Source: Pedobacter ginsengisoli
GTDB taxonomy: Bacteria; Bacteroidota; Bacteroidia; Sphingobacteriales; Sphingobacteriaceae
Direction of reading: 5' to 3'
DNA length: 64,000 nucleotides
Assembly: GCF_030244015.1 (NCBI RefSeq)
Contig: NZ_JASSYX010000001.1
Span: 1,054,001-1,118,000, forward strand
Below, piece by piece: positions 17,816 to 27,387 of this stretch. The notes below the pieces were generated by a model. It saw nothing but the letters and a program-made list of their open reading frames with translations, did no database searches and was not told the DNA's origin. Both the position numbers and the translations under genes were made by a program. The first letter of the stretch is position 1. Every line of letters begins with the position of its first letter.

Positions 17816-20206
17816 ATGCTCAAAATCCGTCTGTTGCTTTTTATGATTTTTCTTGGATTTGCCTATGTGCAGGCCCAGCCGGTAATCAAGGTGACAGGTA
17901 CGGTTAAGGATGATCTTAAAAATCCGTTGCCAAAGGTTACTATAAGTATCCTGGGCCAGAACCAGTCTGCTATCTCAGACGAAAAAGGGGTTTATAACAT
18001 TTATTCTACCAGTACTTTTTTTACTTTAAAGTACAGCTTATTAGGCTACAAGTCTATTCTGATTGAGATCAGGCAGGATAAGGCCGGCCGGATGGTTCAG
18101 GATGTGGTCATGACGGGGAATATCAATGAACTGGAGCAGGTAACCATTACCAATAAACAAAACCAGTTGAGTAATACCTCTATCATCAACATTACAGATG
18201 TTTCAGCAAGGCCTTCTGTATCTGGGAATTTTGAAGTGCTGCTTAAGACATTGCCTGGCGTGTCAGTAAACAATGAACTTAGTTCGCAATATAGTGTAAG
18301 GGGCGGTAACTTTGACGAAAACCTGGTTTATGTAAATGACATAGAGATCAGCAGACCGGTTTTAATCAGGAACGGGCAGCAGGAGGGTCTAAGTTTCATC
18401 AACAGCGACCTACTGAGTTCAGCCAAATTCTCTGCCGGGGGATTTGAGTCCCGCTATGGGGATAAGCTGTCCTCAGTACTGGATGTTCGTTATGACCGGC
18501 CGGACAGCAGCCAGGCCATACTAAACCTGGGTTTTCTCGGCGGGGCTTTTAGCTCAAAGATATTGAACAAAAACAGTTACCTGCTTGCGGGACTGAGGTA
18601 TAAAAATAACTCTACTGTATTAAATAAACAGGACAACAGGGGCAGTTATGCCCCTAGCTTTACAGATGCGCAGCTGATCTATCAGTATAGTCTGTCTGAA
18701 AAGTTCTCCCTTAATTTCTTAGGCAGTTTCAATAGCGGCAGCTTTAAGCTGGTACCGGAAAGCCGTGAAACGAAGTTTGGTACGCTGAATACTTTGTTGA
18801 GATTGCAGACTGCCTACACCGGAGAGGAGGTAGATGATTACCAGTCAGCCGGGGCCGCGGTGACGGCGGTCTGGTTTCCTGAAGCCAACCTGTCGGTCAA
18901 ATGGATCAACAGTTATTTTAATACGCTGGAACGTGAACGTATTGATATAGAAGGCCGGTATTTGCTGGACGAGCTTTATAATGATTCGGGAACGAAGGGC
19001 GCCAGGAGTAAAGCGACGGGGGGATATAACAATTATGCTCATAATAACCTGGAATCGGAAAGTTTTAGTTCAGAAATAAAGGCCGATCAGAATTATAACA
19101 GCCATGTGTTTTCTGCGGGGTTCAGGTTTGGAAACAAAAATTACAGGGATGAACTGACAGAGTACAGTTTGATTGATTCTGCGGGGTTTCTATTGCCGGG
19201 CAATGTTAAAAGTTTTTATCAGGATAATTTTATCGGTACCAAGAACAGGATTTCTATACAATATCTTACTGCATATGTGCAGGACAGCTATAAGGTGTCA
19301 GACCATTCTGACCTGCAGCTGGGTGTAAGGGCAAACTATAATTCGCTGAGCGAACAGCTGCTGCTGAGTCCAAGGCTGCTGCTCGCGTACCGCTCGCCCA
19401 ATAACAATAAGATCTTCAGGTTTACAGCAGGGGTATACCAGCAGGCTCCGGATTACAGAAGCATCAGGGATTTTAACGCTGTGCCCAACCTGAATCAGCA
19501 GGCACAGCGGTCGTACAATACTTCGATAGGTCTGGATTATGCTTTCGATGGTTTGGGTACACGGCTCAAGTTTACCTCCGAGCTTTATTTTAAATTCCAG
19601 GACCGGCTGATCCCGTATATGATGGACAATGTGAGGATCAAATATCTGGCCAGGGAGCAGGCTAGTGGTTATACCTACGGAGCGGATTTCAGCATAGGCG
19701 GAGAGTTTGTAAAAGACCTGCTTTCTTATTTCAGGGTTTCCCTGATGAAGGCCAATCAGGACATCCTGGGAGATAATAAAGGTTATTTAAAAAGGCCAAC
19801 AGACCAAAGGCTGAACTTCTCAGTTTATTTTCAGGACCGGTTGCTGAACAGCCCGACCTATAAGGTGCACCTGAACCTGCTTTATGGTTCTAAACTGCCC
19901 CTGGGAACACCGCTGGTGAAGCAATATTCCGACGATTTCAGCATCCCGGCATACAAGCGCGTAGATATCGGATTTTCAAAAGATTTTCTGGATGATCTGG
20001 TCTTGCGGAAGCCTGAATTTTTAGATAAATATTTTAGTTCGTTTTCTGCGCATCTGGAAGTATTTAATTTGCTGAATATCAATAATACGGTTTCTTATTT
20101 GTGGTTAAAAGATGTGAATAACGTACAATATGCCATCCCAAATTATTTGACGGGTCGTCAGCTGAACTTCAAACTCATCATAAAATTCAAGAATTCCAGA
20201 CGATAA
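17816..20206 (+). CDS. TonB-dependent outer-membrane receptor with carboxypeptidase-like domain
   Basis: A 796-residue receptor. I chose the ATG at 17816 over an adjacent upstream TTG. It has a signal peptide (LLLFMIFLGFAYVQAQ), a carboxypeptidase-regulatory-like beta-sandwich (about 22-105: VTGTVKDDLKNPLPKV), a plug domain (about 120-225, with SVRGGNFDENLVYVNDIEI) and a 22-strand barrel to the end. It lacks the long SusC-type features and no SusD follows. It probably imports a ligand using TonB energy, but the substrate cannot be told from sequence. It is likely cotranscribed with rpe. Confidence 0.85.
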   Translation: MLKIRLLLFMIFLGFAYVQAQPVIKVTGTVKDDLKNPLPKVTISILGQNQSAISDEKGVYNIYSTSTFFTLKYSLLGYKSILIEIRQDKAGRMVQDVVMTGNINELEQVTITNKQNQLSNTSIINITDVSARPSVSGNFEVLLKTLPGVSVNNELSSQYSVRGGNFDENLVYVNDIEISRPVLIRNGQQEGLSFINSDLLSSAKFSAGGFESRYGDKLSSVLDVRYDRPDSSQAILNLGFLGGAFSSKILNKNSYLLAGLRYKNNSTVLNKQDNRGSYAPSFTDAQLIYQYSLSEKFSLNFLGSFNSGSFKLVPESRETKFGTLNTLLRLQTAYTGEEVDDYQSAGAAVTAVWFPEANLSVKWINSYFNTLERERIDIEGRYLLDELYNDSGTKGARSKATGGYNNYAHNNLESESFSSEIKADQNYNSHVFSAGFRFGNKNYRDELTEYSLIDSAGFLLPGNVKSFYQDNFIGTKNRISIQYLTAYVQDSYKVSDHSDLQLGVRANYNSLSEQLLLSPRLLLAYRSPNNNKIFRFTAGVYQQAPDYRSIRDFNAVPNLNQQAQRSYNTSIGLDYAFDGLGTRLKFTSELYFKFQDRLIPYMMDNVRIKYLAREQASGYTYGADFSIGGEFVKDLLSYFRVSLMKANQDILGDNKGYLKRPTDQRLNFSVYFQDRLLNSPTYKVHLNLLYGSKLPLGTPLVKQYSDDFSIPAYKRVDIGFSKDFLDDLVLRKPEFLDKYFSSFSAHLEVFNLLNINNTVSYLWLKDVNNVQYAIPNYLTGRQLNFKLIIKFKNSRR

Positions 20207-20253
20207 AATAGATAAAATTGCTAGATTTACATCCATTATAAATCACCATAAAA

Positions 20254-21318
20254 ATGAGACACAATTTCGGCGCAGGCCCATGTATTTTACCTCAAGAAGT
20301 ATTTAAACAAGCATCACAGGCGGTACTGGATTTTAAAGATGGTTTATCCATCCTGGAGATCTCTCACCGTACTGCTGAATTTGAAGCGGTAGTAGAAGAA
20401 ACCGTTAAATTGATTAAAGAATTAATGGATGTACCATCGGGATACTCGGTTGTACTGTTACAAGGCGGCGCTAGTTTGCAGTTTTCAATGGTTCCTATGA
20501 ATTTATTGCCGGAGGGTGGCACAGCCGCCTATTTGGAAACAGGAGTATGGGCAAATAAAGCGATCAAAGAAGTGAAAGTTTTTGGAACTGCAAATGTGGT
20601 TGCTTCTTCTAAAGAGGCTAACTTTACTTATGTTCCTAAAGATTATGTAATTCCTGAAGACAGTGCTTATTTTCATTGCACTTCCAATAATACGATATAT
20701 GGTACAGAGCTGTTTAGCTTTCCAAAGACTAATGTTCCTGTAGTTTGCGATATGTCATCAGACATCATGAGCAGGGTAATTGATGTTTCCCAGTTTGACC
20801 TGATCTATGCCGGCGCCCAAAAGAATATAGGGCCTGCGGGACTGACTATCGCTATTGTTAAGGATGAAATCCTTGGTAAATCGGGCAGAAAGCTCCCTTC
20901 GATGCTGGACTATAAGGTTCATATTGACGGCGGGTCAATGTACAACACACCTCCGGTGTTTTCTATCTATGTGGCCATGCTCAATCTGAGATGGCTTAAA
21001 GCTAAAGGCGGTGTTGCGGAGATTGAAAAAGAAAATAAAGCAAAAGCTGAAGCATTATACAAAGAGATTGACAGAAATCCACTGTTTAAAGGAACCTGTG
21101 CGGTTGAAGACCGTTCCAGGATGAATATTTGCTTTGTAATGGAAAATCCGGAACTGGAAAAACCATTCCTGAAATTTGCCGAGGAGAATGGCGTTGAGGG
21201 TATAAAGGGACACAGAAGTGTGGGCGGTTTCAGAGCGTCAATTTATAACGCGCTGCCGATCACCAGTGTTCATGCTTTAATAGAATTAATGCAGATTTTT
21301 GCAGAAAAACACCAATAA
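20254..21318 (+). CDS. serC: Phosphoserine/phosphohydroxythreonine aminotransferase
   Basis: A 354-residue PLP-dependent aminotransferase for serine (and vitamin B6) biosynthesis. It converts 3-phosphohydroxypyruvate to phosphoserine. Family blocks include [13 protein letters not shown] at the N-terminus, [17 protein letters not shown], the PLP lysine in [12 protein letters not shown], and [15 protein letters not shown] at the C-terminus. The phosphoglycerate dehydrogenase gene follows 11 bases later, making a two-gene serine operon. Confidence 0.95.
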   Translation: MRHNFGAGPCILPQEVFKQASQAVLDFKDGLSILEISHRTAEFEAVVEETVKLIKELMDVPSGYSVVLLQGGASLQFSMVPMNLLPEGGTAAYLETGVWANKAIKEVKVFGTANVVASSKEANFTYVPKDYVIPEDSAYFHCTSNNTIYGTELFSFPKTNVPVVCDMSSDIMSRVIDVSQFDLIYAGAQKNIGPAGLTIAIVKDEILGKSGRKLPSMLDYKVHIDGGSMYNTPPVFSIYVAMLNLRWLKAKGGVAEIEKENKAKAEALYKEIDRNPLFKGTCAVEDRSRMNICFVMENPELEKPFLKFAEENGVEGIKGHRSVGGFRASIYNALPITSVHALIELMQIFAEKHQ

Positions 21319-21329
21319 AATATAAATTA

Positions 21330-22280
21330 ATGATTAAGATACTTGCAAACGACGGGATCGATCCGGTCGGTAAAAAATTACTGGAAGAGGCGGGCTTTGT
21401 TGTTGATACAGAAACTGTTGCACAAGATAAATTGGCTGAGGCATTGCTGAATTACGATGGGATCACCGTACGCAGTGCTACCAAGCTTCGTAAAGAACTG
21501 ATTGACCAGGTTCCTAATATCAAGCTGATCGGCAGAGGCGGTGTGGGGATGGACAATATTGATGTCGACTATGCGCGCAGTAAAGGCATAGCGGTAGTGA
21601 ATACCCCGGCGGCTTCTTCTTTGTCTGTAGCTGAGCTGGTATTTGCGCACTTGTTTACAGGAATTCGTTTCCTGCAGGATTCAAACAGGAAAATGCCTGT
21701 TGAGGGTGCTACCAAATTTAATGCGCTGAAAAAGGCTTATGCCGGTGGTGTTGAGCTGCAGGGTAAGACCATGGGTATTATCGGCTTTGGCCGTATAGGC
21801 CGTGAGACTGCCAAGGTTGCTTTAAGACTTGGGATGAATGTGCTGGCTTACGATCTTTTCCCGTCTGAAGGTACACTTCCTTTGACTTTCCAGGGCGGGG
21901 TTTCTGTAGAGATCCCTTTCAAAACGGTTTCATTGGATGAGGTGATCTCCGGGAGTGATTTTATCAGTTTGCATACGCCGTTTGCGGATAAGCCAATATT
22001 GGGTGCGGAGGAATTTTCAAAAATGAAGCCGGGTGTTGGTGTGGTAAACTGTTCAAGAGGCGGTACTATTGATGAGGAGGCGTTGATCGCTGCTCTTGAC
22101 AGTGGTAAAGTTGCTTTTGCCGGATTGGATGTTTTTGATGATGAGCCTACGCCAAGGGCGGGAATTTTGCAGCATGCAAAGATTTCGTTGACTCCGCATA
22201 TCGGGGCCGCAACAAATGAGGCGCAGGAAAGGATAGGAGTTGAACTGGCTACTTTGATTATTGAGCATTTCAATAAATAG
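21330..22280 (+). CDS. serA: D-3-phosphoglycerate dehydrogenase (short form)
   Basis: A 316-residue D-2-hydroxyacid dehydrogenase. It has the NAD-binding GIIGFGRIGRETA and the catalytic Arg-Glu-His set (NCSRGGTIDEEAL, DVFDDEPT, LTPHIGAATNEA). There is no C-terminal ACT domain, so serine feedback by that route is unlikely. It supplies 3-phosphohydroxypyruvate to SerC, whose gene is 11 bases upstream, and this context is why I prefer serA over a generic dehydrogenase. Confidence 0.9.
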   Translation: MIKILANDGIDPVGKKLLEEAGFVVDTETVAQDKLAEALLNYDGITVRSATKLRKELIDQVPNIKLIGRGGVGMDNIDVDYARSKGIAVVNTPAASSLSVAELVFAHLFTGIRFLQDSNRKMPVEGATKFNALKKAYAGGVELQGKTMGIIGFGRIGRETAKVALRLGMNVLAYDLFPSEGTLPLTFQGGVSVEIPFKTVSLDEVISGSDFISLHTPFADKPILGAEEFSKMKPGVGVVNCSRGGTIDEEALIAALDSGKVAFAGLDVFDDEPTPRAGILQHAKISLTPHIGAATNEAQERIGVELATLIIEHFNK

Positions 22281-22354
22281 TAGAACATTTCAGTAAATAA
22301 GGGACTCACATTCCAATAAGTAAGAATAAGACGGGATAGTACCCGGTTAGTACG

Positions 22355-22429
22355 ATCGTCATTGCGAGGTACGAAGCAATCTCAGTGTAAATGCTGACGG
22401 TAGATAGCTTCGTACCTCGCAATGACGAT
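22355..22429. repeat. Dispersed-type palindromic repeat (long hairpin)
   Basis: A 23-bp perfect inverted repeat (22355-22377 against 22407-22429) around a 29-base loop, followed by T6. The arm contains CGTCATTGCGAGGTACGAAG, a type of intergenic palindrome I recall as widely dispersed in bacterial genomes. It follows serA and may also act as its terminator. Other than this and the small gene after it, the 22281-22626 gap holds nothing I recognise. Confidence 0.75.
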
Positions 22430-22473
22430 TTTTTATATCAAATGTTAGTCTGTCAGAAAGGTAAACTGACTGC

Positions 22474-22617
22474 CTACAAAGATCGTGTCAATGCCCAATA
22501 GCGATAAGCTAATATTGCTTTTTGCAGCATAGTCAGTTTCATCGGATCTTTTTGATAGAGACTGGGCAGCACCGCCTTATTGATCTTTACCAATATTTTA
22601 AAGAACAGCTTTTTCAT
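22474..22617 (-). CDS. Small conserved basic protein, 47 residues
   Basis: A 47-codon reading frame starting MKKLFFKILVKINKAVLPS and ending YWALTRSL. It is basic and amphipathic at its N-terminus. I recall similar tiny proteins beginning MKKLFFK in Bacteroidota, often labelled SsrA-binding protein, a label this length does not support (SmpB is about 150 residues). It lies 9 bases after the next upstream gene on the same strand, so it may be cotranscribed with it. Function unknown. Confidence 0.6.
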   Translation of the reverse strand: MKKLFFKILVKINKAVLPSLYQKDPMKLTMLQKAILAYRYWALTRSL

Positions 22618-22626
22618 GCGGTACCA

Positions 22627-23181
22627 TTAAGATTGTTTTGCAACTTTAAGCTTGTTTCTGAAAAAGTATATGGTACCCAATAACGCAATCACTGACAGGA
22701 CAGCGATGCTGACCGATAGTGTCCGTCCGCTTTTCAGAGTTTCTGCTTCCTTTTTGAGGAGTTCATTCTGGTCCTGAAGCTTTTTGATGGACAGCCTATA
22801 ATTTTGAATCCGGCTATTGGTACTGTTTGCATTACGCTGGGCCTGCTGCACTTCCTGGTCTTTGTAATTCATCAGTATTTTCAGCTCCTTAAAAATATTG
22901 TTGTCGTTAAGTACGATCTGTCTCAATATCTCATTGGAATTTTTAATATCCTGCTTGGTTTGAAAACCAAAAATGCCTGTACGCTGATCTAAACTCTGAT
23001 CATATTGCCCAAATTTGTTACTGCGTTCTGTGAGTAAGGAGTTTACTTTTAACCGCTGGGTTTGATAAGCGCTGGTGTCGGCCTGAAACGCCCGGGCTGA
23101 AAATGAGAAGCCGTAGGTGCACAGGAAGATGGCGAAAAAGGTCAGTACCGGCAAGCGCAGGAAAGATAACAGTTTGATCAT
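22627..23181 (-). CDS. Membrane protein with coiled coil, function unknown
   Basis: I chose the ATG giving 184 residues (MIKLLSFLRLP) because it starts a clean signal peptide or anchor (LPVLTFFAIFLCTYGFSFS); an upstream ATG would add 27 residues and overlap the next gene. The middle is polar and helical with heptad-like stretches (about 95-150: QEVQQAQRNANSTN, then IKKLQDQNELLKKEAETL). A C-terminal membrane helix (SVSIAVLSVIALLGTIYFF) and a basic tail follow. The layout suggests a periplasmic coiled coil tethered to the membrane. It sits 49 bases downstream of the SAM hydrolase gene. No family recognised. Confidence 0.6.
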   Translation of the reverse strand: MIKLLSFLRLPVLTFFAIFLCTYGFSFSARAFQADTSAYQTQRLKVNSLLTERSNKFGQYDQSLDQRTGIFGFQTKQDIKNSNEILRQIVLNDNNIFKELKILMNYKDQEVQQAQRNANSTNSRIQNYRLSIKKLQDQNELLKKEAETLKSGRTLSVSIAVLSVIALLGTIYFFRNKLKVAKQS

Positions 23182-23230
23182 ACCAGGGTCTTTTAAATAA
23201 TTATAAGCAAACTCTATGCCCTCATTGCTT

Positions 23231-24010
23231 TTATGGATGGAATTCAACCCGGATAATATCACTGAGGTGCAGGCCCAGTAGTCCGCTAGCTTTTCCTTTG
23301 TTTATGGCAATTTCAAGGTGATTGCTAATTCCGAACAGACAGAGTTTTTCGCCCTCAGGTACCTCATTATAATGCCAGCTGAGCTGGGTAATGGTTTCGC
23401 TTTTTCTGAAATAAAGTGTAAAGTCACGATTCCTCTGAATCCTGGTGAACAGATCTTTGGTGATGTTTGTAATCACATTGCAAAAGGTATCTATGTAAAT
23501 GACACTTCCGCGGATGATGTCGCGCTCGATGACCGGGTTTAAAAGCATCCTTTGCTCTATGCTGTCTGTTGGCACACCGATATCTTTCAGTTTGGATCCC
23601 CTGGCCAGGTGTACCGCGGCTTTCACAAATATATCGACCAGCGGAAAGTGCAGGTATTTGAGATCCTGCATGATGTTGAGCTCCACGAGTTCATCTGGTT
23701 TTTCATCAAAAAGCAAAGAAAAAATACCATTGTCCGCCCCGACAAAGAAGTGGTCACGGTATTTTAAAGCAATGTATTTTGTGTTTTCACTGAATACAGA
23801 GTCGATACCGATCAGGTGCACTGTGCCTTTTGGAAAATAAGGGTATACATTTTTAAGGACGAATGCTGCATAAGAAATATTAAATGATGGCACCTCATGT
23901 GTTACGTCAACAATATTGGCTGTAGGTAAGATGCTCAGAATGCTTCCTTTGAGTGCAGCCTGGTAAAAATCTTTAGAACCTAAATCTGTTGTTAAAGTAA
24001 TAATAGCCAT
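23231..24010 (-). CDS. S-adenosyl-L-methionine hydrolase (DUF62 family)
   Basis: A 259-residue protein from the ATG that gives MAIITLTTDLG, the usual family start; a longer reading frame adds 20 unlikely residues. Family blocks are TLTTDLGSKDFYQA, DVTHEVPSFNISYAA, GIDSVFS, FVGADNGIFSLLF and IDTFCNVITNI. The DUF62 group, related to SAM-dependent chlorinases and fluorinases, uses water to cleave SAM to adenosine and methionine. Residue-level tests for halogenase function are not possible here. It is divergent from phoH across an inverted repeat. Confidence 0.82.
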   Translation of the reverse strand: MAIITLTTDLGSKDFYQAALKGSILSILPTANIVDVTHEVPSFNISYAAFVLKNVYPYFPKGTVHLIGIDSVFSENTKYIALKYRDHFFVGADNGIFSLLFDEKPDELVELNIMQDLKYLHFPLVDIFVKAAVHLARGSKLKDIGVPTDSIEQRMLLNPVIERDIIRGSVIYIDTFCNVITNITKDLFTRIQRNRDFTLYFRKSETITQLSWHYNEVPEGEKLCLFGISNHLEIAINKGKASGLLGLHLSDIIRVEFHP

Positions 24011-24077
24011 TAAAAATTGAATATTTATTCTTAATCTTGCGTAGGCGGCAAATCGCGTACAAATATTCAATTTTTAA
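24010..24077. promoter_or_regulatory. 17-bp perfect inverted repeat between divergent genes
   Basis: The arms at 24010-24026 and 24061-24077 are perfect complements (core AAAAATTGAATATTT) around a 34-base spacer. They fill the gap between the SAM hydrolase ATG and the phoH TTG and touch the first base of the hydrolase start codon. It could be a shared operator or a structured leader; the regulator is unknown. Confidence 0.5.
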
Positions 24078-24112
24078 ATCAGAATATACACCTCAATCAA
24101 AAAAACAATATT

Positions 24113-25084
24113 TTGAACGAACTAAAATTAACATTAGAATCGGTAGATCCGGTACAGTTTTGGGGAGCAAATAATGAGCATTACGAGATCATCAAAAATG
24201 CTTTTCCAAAATTGAAAGTAGTAGCGCGGGGTAATGAGGTGAAAGTGCTTGGTGATGAACAGGAATTGAAAGTGTTTGAAAAAAAATACCATTACCTGAT
24301 CAGTCACCTGGAGAAGTATAGTTCCTTGCTGGCAAGTGATGTGGAAAGCATTCTTGCTTCAAAAAAAATTGCTTCTGAAGATGAGGCTGCCACACCGGAA
24401 AAGACCGCCGGAGGAAATGGCGGAGGTGAGGTGATCGTTTTCGGAACAAATGGTCTGATGGTAAAAGCCAGGACTGCTAACCAGAGAAGAATGGTAGACA
24501 GCATCAATAAAAATGATGTGCTGTTTGCTATTGGCCCTGCCGGAACAGGAAAGACCTATACTGCGGTGGCACTGGCCGTAAGGGCATTGAAAAATAAAGA
24601 GATCAAACGGATTATACTAACGAGGCCTGCAGTTGAAGCGGGTGAAAACTTAGGCTTTTTGCCCGGAGATCTGAAAGAGAAGGTTGATCCGTACCTGAGA
24701 CCATTATATGACGCTCTGGACGATATGATCCCTGCAGAGAAACTAAAGGTTTATCTGGAGAACAGGACGATTGAGATTGCGCCGCTTGCCTTTATGAGGG
24801 GAAGAACACTCGACAATTGCTTTGTAATTCTTGATGAGGCCCAAAACTCTACAGACCTTCAATTGAAGATGTTCCTGACGCGTATGGGCCCTTCGGCGAA
24901 GTTTATAGTGACAGGTGATGTGACCCAGATAGATCTGCCGAAAAAACAGATGTCTGGACTGCACAATGGATTGCGCATCCTTGATGGCATACCGGGTATA
25001 GACATCATTTACCTGACCGGTGAAGATGTGGTAAGACATAAACTGGTAAAAAGGATATTAAAGGCCTACGGAGATATACAGTAA
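24113..25084 (+). CDS. PhoH-family ATPase
   Basis: A 323-residue PhoH-like protein starting at TTG. The N-terminal 100 residues are KH-like (about 25-80), and the rest is a P-loop ATPase with Walker A GPAGTGKT (about residue 143) and Walker [10 protein letters not shown] (about residue 238). Related proteins have RNA-linked roles, and some act with ribonucleases, but the cellular task is not settled. It is 5 bases ahead of purC, so the two are cotranscribed. Confidence 0.88.
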   Translation: MNELKLTLESVDPVQFWGANNEHYEIIKNAFPKLKVVARGNEVKVLGDEQELKVFEKKYHYLISHLEKYSSLLASDVESILASKKIASEDEAATPEKTAGGNGGGEVIVFGTNGLMVKARTANQRRMVDSINKNDVLFAIGPAGTGKTYTAVALAVRALKNKEIKRIILTRPAVEAGENLGFLPGDLKEKVDPYLRPLYDALDDMIPAEKLKVYLENRTIEIAPLAFMRGRTLDNCFVILDEAQNSTDLQLKMFLTRMGPSAKFIVTGDVTQIDLPKKQMSGLHNGLRILDGIPGIDIIYLTGEDVVRHKLVKRILKAYGDIQ

Positions 25085-25089
25085 TAGAA

Positions 25090-26040
25090 ATGACAGCAAT
25101 AAAAGAGACAAATTTCAGCTTCCCTAAGCAGACAAATTTTTATAAGGGAAAGGTGCGTGATGTATACACCATTGACAACCGCTTTATGGCCATGGTTGTA
25201 ACCGACAGAATTTCTGCATTTGATGTGGTGCTGCCGGAGGCAATTCCCTTTAAGGGACAGGTGCTGAACCAGATCGCTGCAAAGTTTTTGGCAGCTACGA
25301 AAGATATAGTCCCAAACTGGGTGATTGATACCCCGGATGAAATGGTAACGATCGGCCGCATTTGTGAGCCTTTCAAGGTCGAGATGGTTGTCAGGGGTTA
25401 CCTGGCGGGACATGCCTGGCGTGAATACAGTGCAGGAAGGCGCAGCGTCTGCGGGGTGTCATTACCTGAAGGGTTAAAGGAAAACGACAAGCTGCCACAG
25501 CCGATCATTACGCCCACTACCAAGGCATCGGTAGGGCATGATGAAGACATTTCAAAAGAAGATATTTTAGCTAAAGGCATTGTATCTGTAGCTGATTATA
25601 CCTATCTGGAAAATTATACTTACGCGCTGTATCAGCGTGGTGTGGAAATGGCTGCAGAACGTGGATTGATATTGGTGGATACAAAATATGAATTTGGTAA
25701 GGTGGGTGAGGAGATTTATCTGATCGATGAGATTCATACACCTGATTCTTCCCGCTATTTTTATGCGGATGGATATGAAAAAAGACAGGATGCTGATGAA
25801 CCTCAAAAACAGCTGTCTAAAGAATTTGTACGCAAATGGTTAATAGAAAATGGTTTTCAGGGCAAGGACGGGCAGGTAGTTCCACTGATGACCCCTGAAA
25901 TTGTCAATTCTATATCAGACCGTTATATTGAGCTGTATGAGCAGATCACGGGAGATACATTTGTGAAAAACGAAGCAAACGATGTGGTCAAAAGAATCGG
26001 ACAAAACGTAACCGCGGCTTTGGGGCAGCTTTTGATTTAA
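25090..26040 (+). CDS. purC: SAICAR synthase (purine biosynthesis)
   Basis: A 316-residue phosphoribosylaminoimidazole-succinocarboxamide synthase, which attaches aspartate to CAIR in de novo purine synthesis. Blocks: [56 protein letters not shown] and [17 protein letters not shown]. It is longer than the E. coli enzyme (237) and matches the longer Bacteroidota type. It follows phoH by 5 bases. Confidence 0.94.
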   Translation: MTAIKETNFSFPKQTNFYKGKVRDVYTIDNRFMAMVVTDRISAFDVVLPEAIPFKGQVLNQIAAKFLAATKDIVPNWVIDTPDEMVTIGRICEPFKVEMVVRGYLAGHAWREYSAGRRSVCGVSLPEGLKENDKLPQPIITPTTKASVGHDEDISKEDILAKGIVSVADYTYLENYTYALYQRGVEMAAERGLILVDTKYEFGKVGEEIYLIDEIHTPDSSRYFYADGYEKRQDADEPQKQLSKEFVRKWLIENGFQGKDGQVVPLMTPEIVNSISDRYIELYEQITGDTFVKNEANDVVKRIGQNVTAALGQLLI

Positions 26041-26088
26041 TATTGGTAAATTTTACTTATTTTCGTTTTTAATTCAATCATCAGTATC

Positions 26089-26475
26089 ATGAAATTTTCA
26101 ATAGATAAGCACGAAAAATATGTTGTTTTAGGAATGGATGAAGTTAAGTTTACTAACGAAAATACTCCTAAATTGAAATCTGAGTTCATTTTATTGAATG
26201 CAGAGGGTTTCCGAAATATAGTTTTGGACTTGTCATCCATCAAACAGTGTGATGATTCCCAGGATCTGAGCAGCTTGCTGGTAGGCGACAGGCTCTGTAA
26301 AAAAGCAAATGGCCTCTTTATCGTGACCGGTGTCAATGATGTGGTAGCTAAGATATTGAAAATGTCTAATCTGGATCAGTCCCTGACAATTGTTTCCAAA
26401 CTGGATGAAGCTACTGATCTGATCTTTATGGATGAAATCGAGAAGGAATTGCTGGGTGGAGTAGATCTGGGTTAA
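26089..26475 (+). CDS. STAS-domain protein, non-canonical phosphosite
   Basis: A 128-residue STAS-fold protein of the anti-sigma antagonist type. In SpoIIAA-like proteins the phosphorylated serine is the second Ser of DSSG. Here the aligned stretch is DSQDLSSLL, so Gln stands at that place, and partner-switch control by phosphorylation is doubtful. Its stop codon shares one base with the start of ribonuclease Z (TAATG), so the two are translationally coupled. It may support RNase Z or a separate signalling path. Function unknown. Confidence 0.75.
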   Translation: MKFSIDKHEKYVVLGMDEVKFTNENTPKLKSEFILLNAEGFRNIVLDLSSIKQCDDSQDLSSLLVGDRLCKKANGLFIVTGVNDVVAKILKMSNLDQSLTIVSKLDEATDLIFMDEIEKELLGGVDLG

Positions 26476-27386
26476 TGAAGTTTGAGGTTACCATTTTAGG
26501 CAGCAGTTCTGCTACTCCCGTACACAATAGAAATCCAACAGCTCAGCTTTTAAATTGTAATGAGAAGTTTTACCTGATCGACTGCGGGGAGGGCACCCAG
26601 CAGCAATTGATCAAATATGGCTTTAAGGCAAGTAAAATAGATTTTATATTCATCAGTCACCTGCATGGTGATCATTATTTTGGGCTGATTGGCCTTTTGT
26701 CCAGCCTGCATTTGAACGGACGCATCAAGCCACTTAAAATCTTTGGTCCGGCCGCCCTTCAGGAGATATTGGCATTGCAGTTTAAGTATTCAGAAACCGT
26801 GATCAGGTACCCGATAGAATTTGTAGTCACAGAAGCTACAGTGCCGGTACAGATATTTGAAAATAACGACCTGGTCGTGGATACCGTAATCCTGAACCAT
26901 AGAATTCCATGCACCGGATTTATGTTTACCCAAAAGAAGCGTCTGCGCAAGCTAATCGTGGAAAAATTAGAGGCTGAAGGAATCAATATTGATTATTATC
27001 CCCTGCTAAAAAGAGGCATAGACCTGGAATTACCGGATGGCAGGATATTGTTAAACAGTGAATACACCACTGATTCAGATACACCTAGAAGGTATGGATA
27101 TTGCTCAGATACCTTACTGGATGAAGGGTATTTTGAGAGTATTTCAGACTGTGATCTGCTGTACCATGAAGCTACTTTTTTGCATGAAATGCTCGACCGG
27201 GCCAATCAGACACATCATACCACTGCGCGGCAGGCCGGGGAGATCGCCAAAGCCACCAGGGCCTCCAAACTGCTGATCGGGCATTTCTCATCAAGATATA
27301 AGACATTGCAGGCACTTTTGGAAGAAGCCAGGTCTGTCTTTGAACAAACTGAACTGGCAATTGAAGGAAATACTTATACGATATAG
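26475..27386 (+). CDS. rnz: Ribonuclease Z (tRNA 3' processing)
   Basis: A 303-residue metallo-beta-lactamase-fold endonuclease that trims the 3' trailer of tRNA precursors. The zinc motif HLHGDH is in SHLHGDHYFGLIG. Further ligands lie in YHEATF, HHTTARQAGEIA and IGHFSSRY. An insertion of about 60 residues (about 150-205) corresponds to the tRNA-binding exosite arm region. Length is normal. It overlaps the STAS gene by one base and is convergent with the MCE gene. Confidence 0.93.
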   Translation: MKFEVTILGSSSATPVHNRNPTAQLLNCNEKFYLIDCGEGTQQQLIKYGFKASKIDFIFISHLHGDHYFGLIGLLSSLHLNGRIKPLKIFGPAALQEILALQFKYSETVIRYPIEFVVTEATVPVQIFENNDLVVDTVILNHRIPCTGFMFTQKKRLRKLIVEKLEAEGINIDYYPLLKRGIDLELPDGRILLNSEYTTDSDTPRRYGYCSDTLLDEGYFESISDCDLLYHEATFLHEMLDRANQTHHTTARQAGEIAKATRASKLLIGHFSSRYKTLQALLEEARSVFEQTELAIEGNTYTI

Positions 27387-27387
27387 T

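Noticed and set aside
23231-24010. Fluorinase or chlorinase
   Set aside because: The family includes halogenases, but ordinary genomic copies are SAM hydrolases, and there is no halometabolite gene context.
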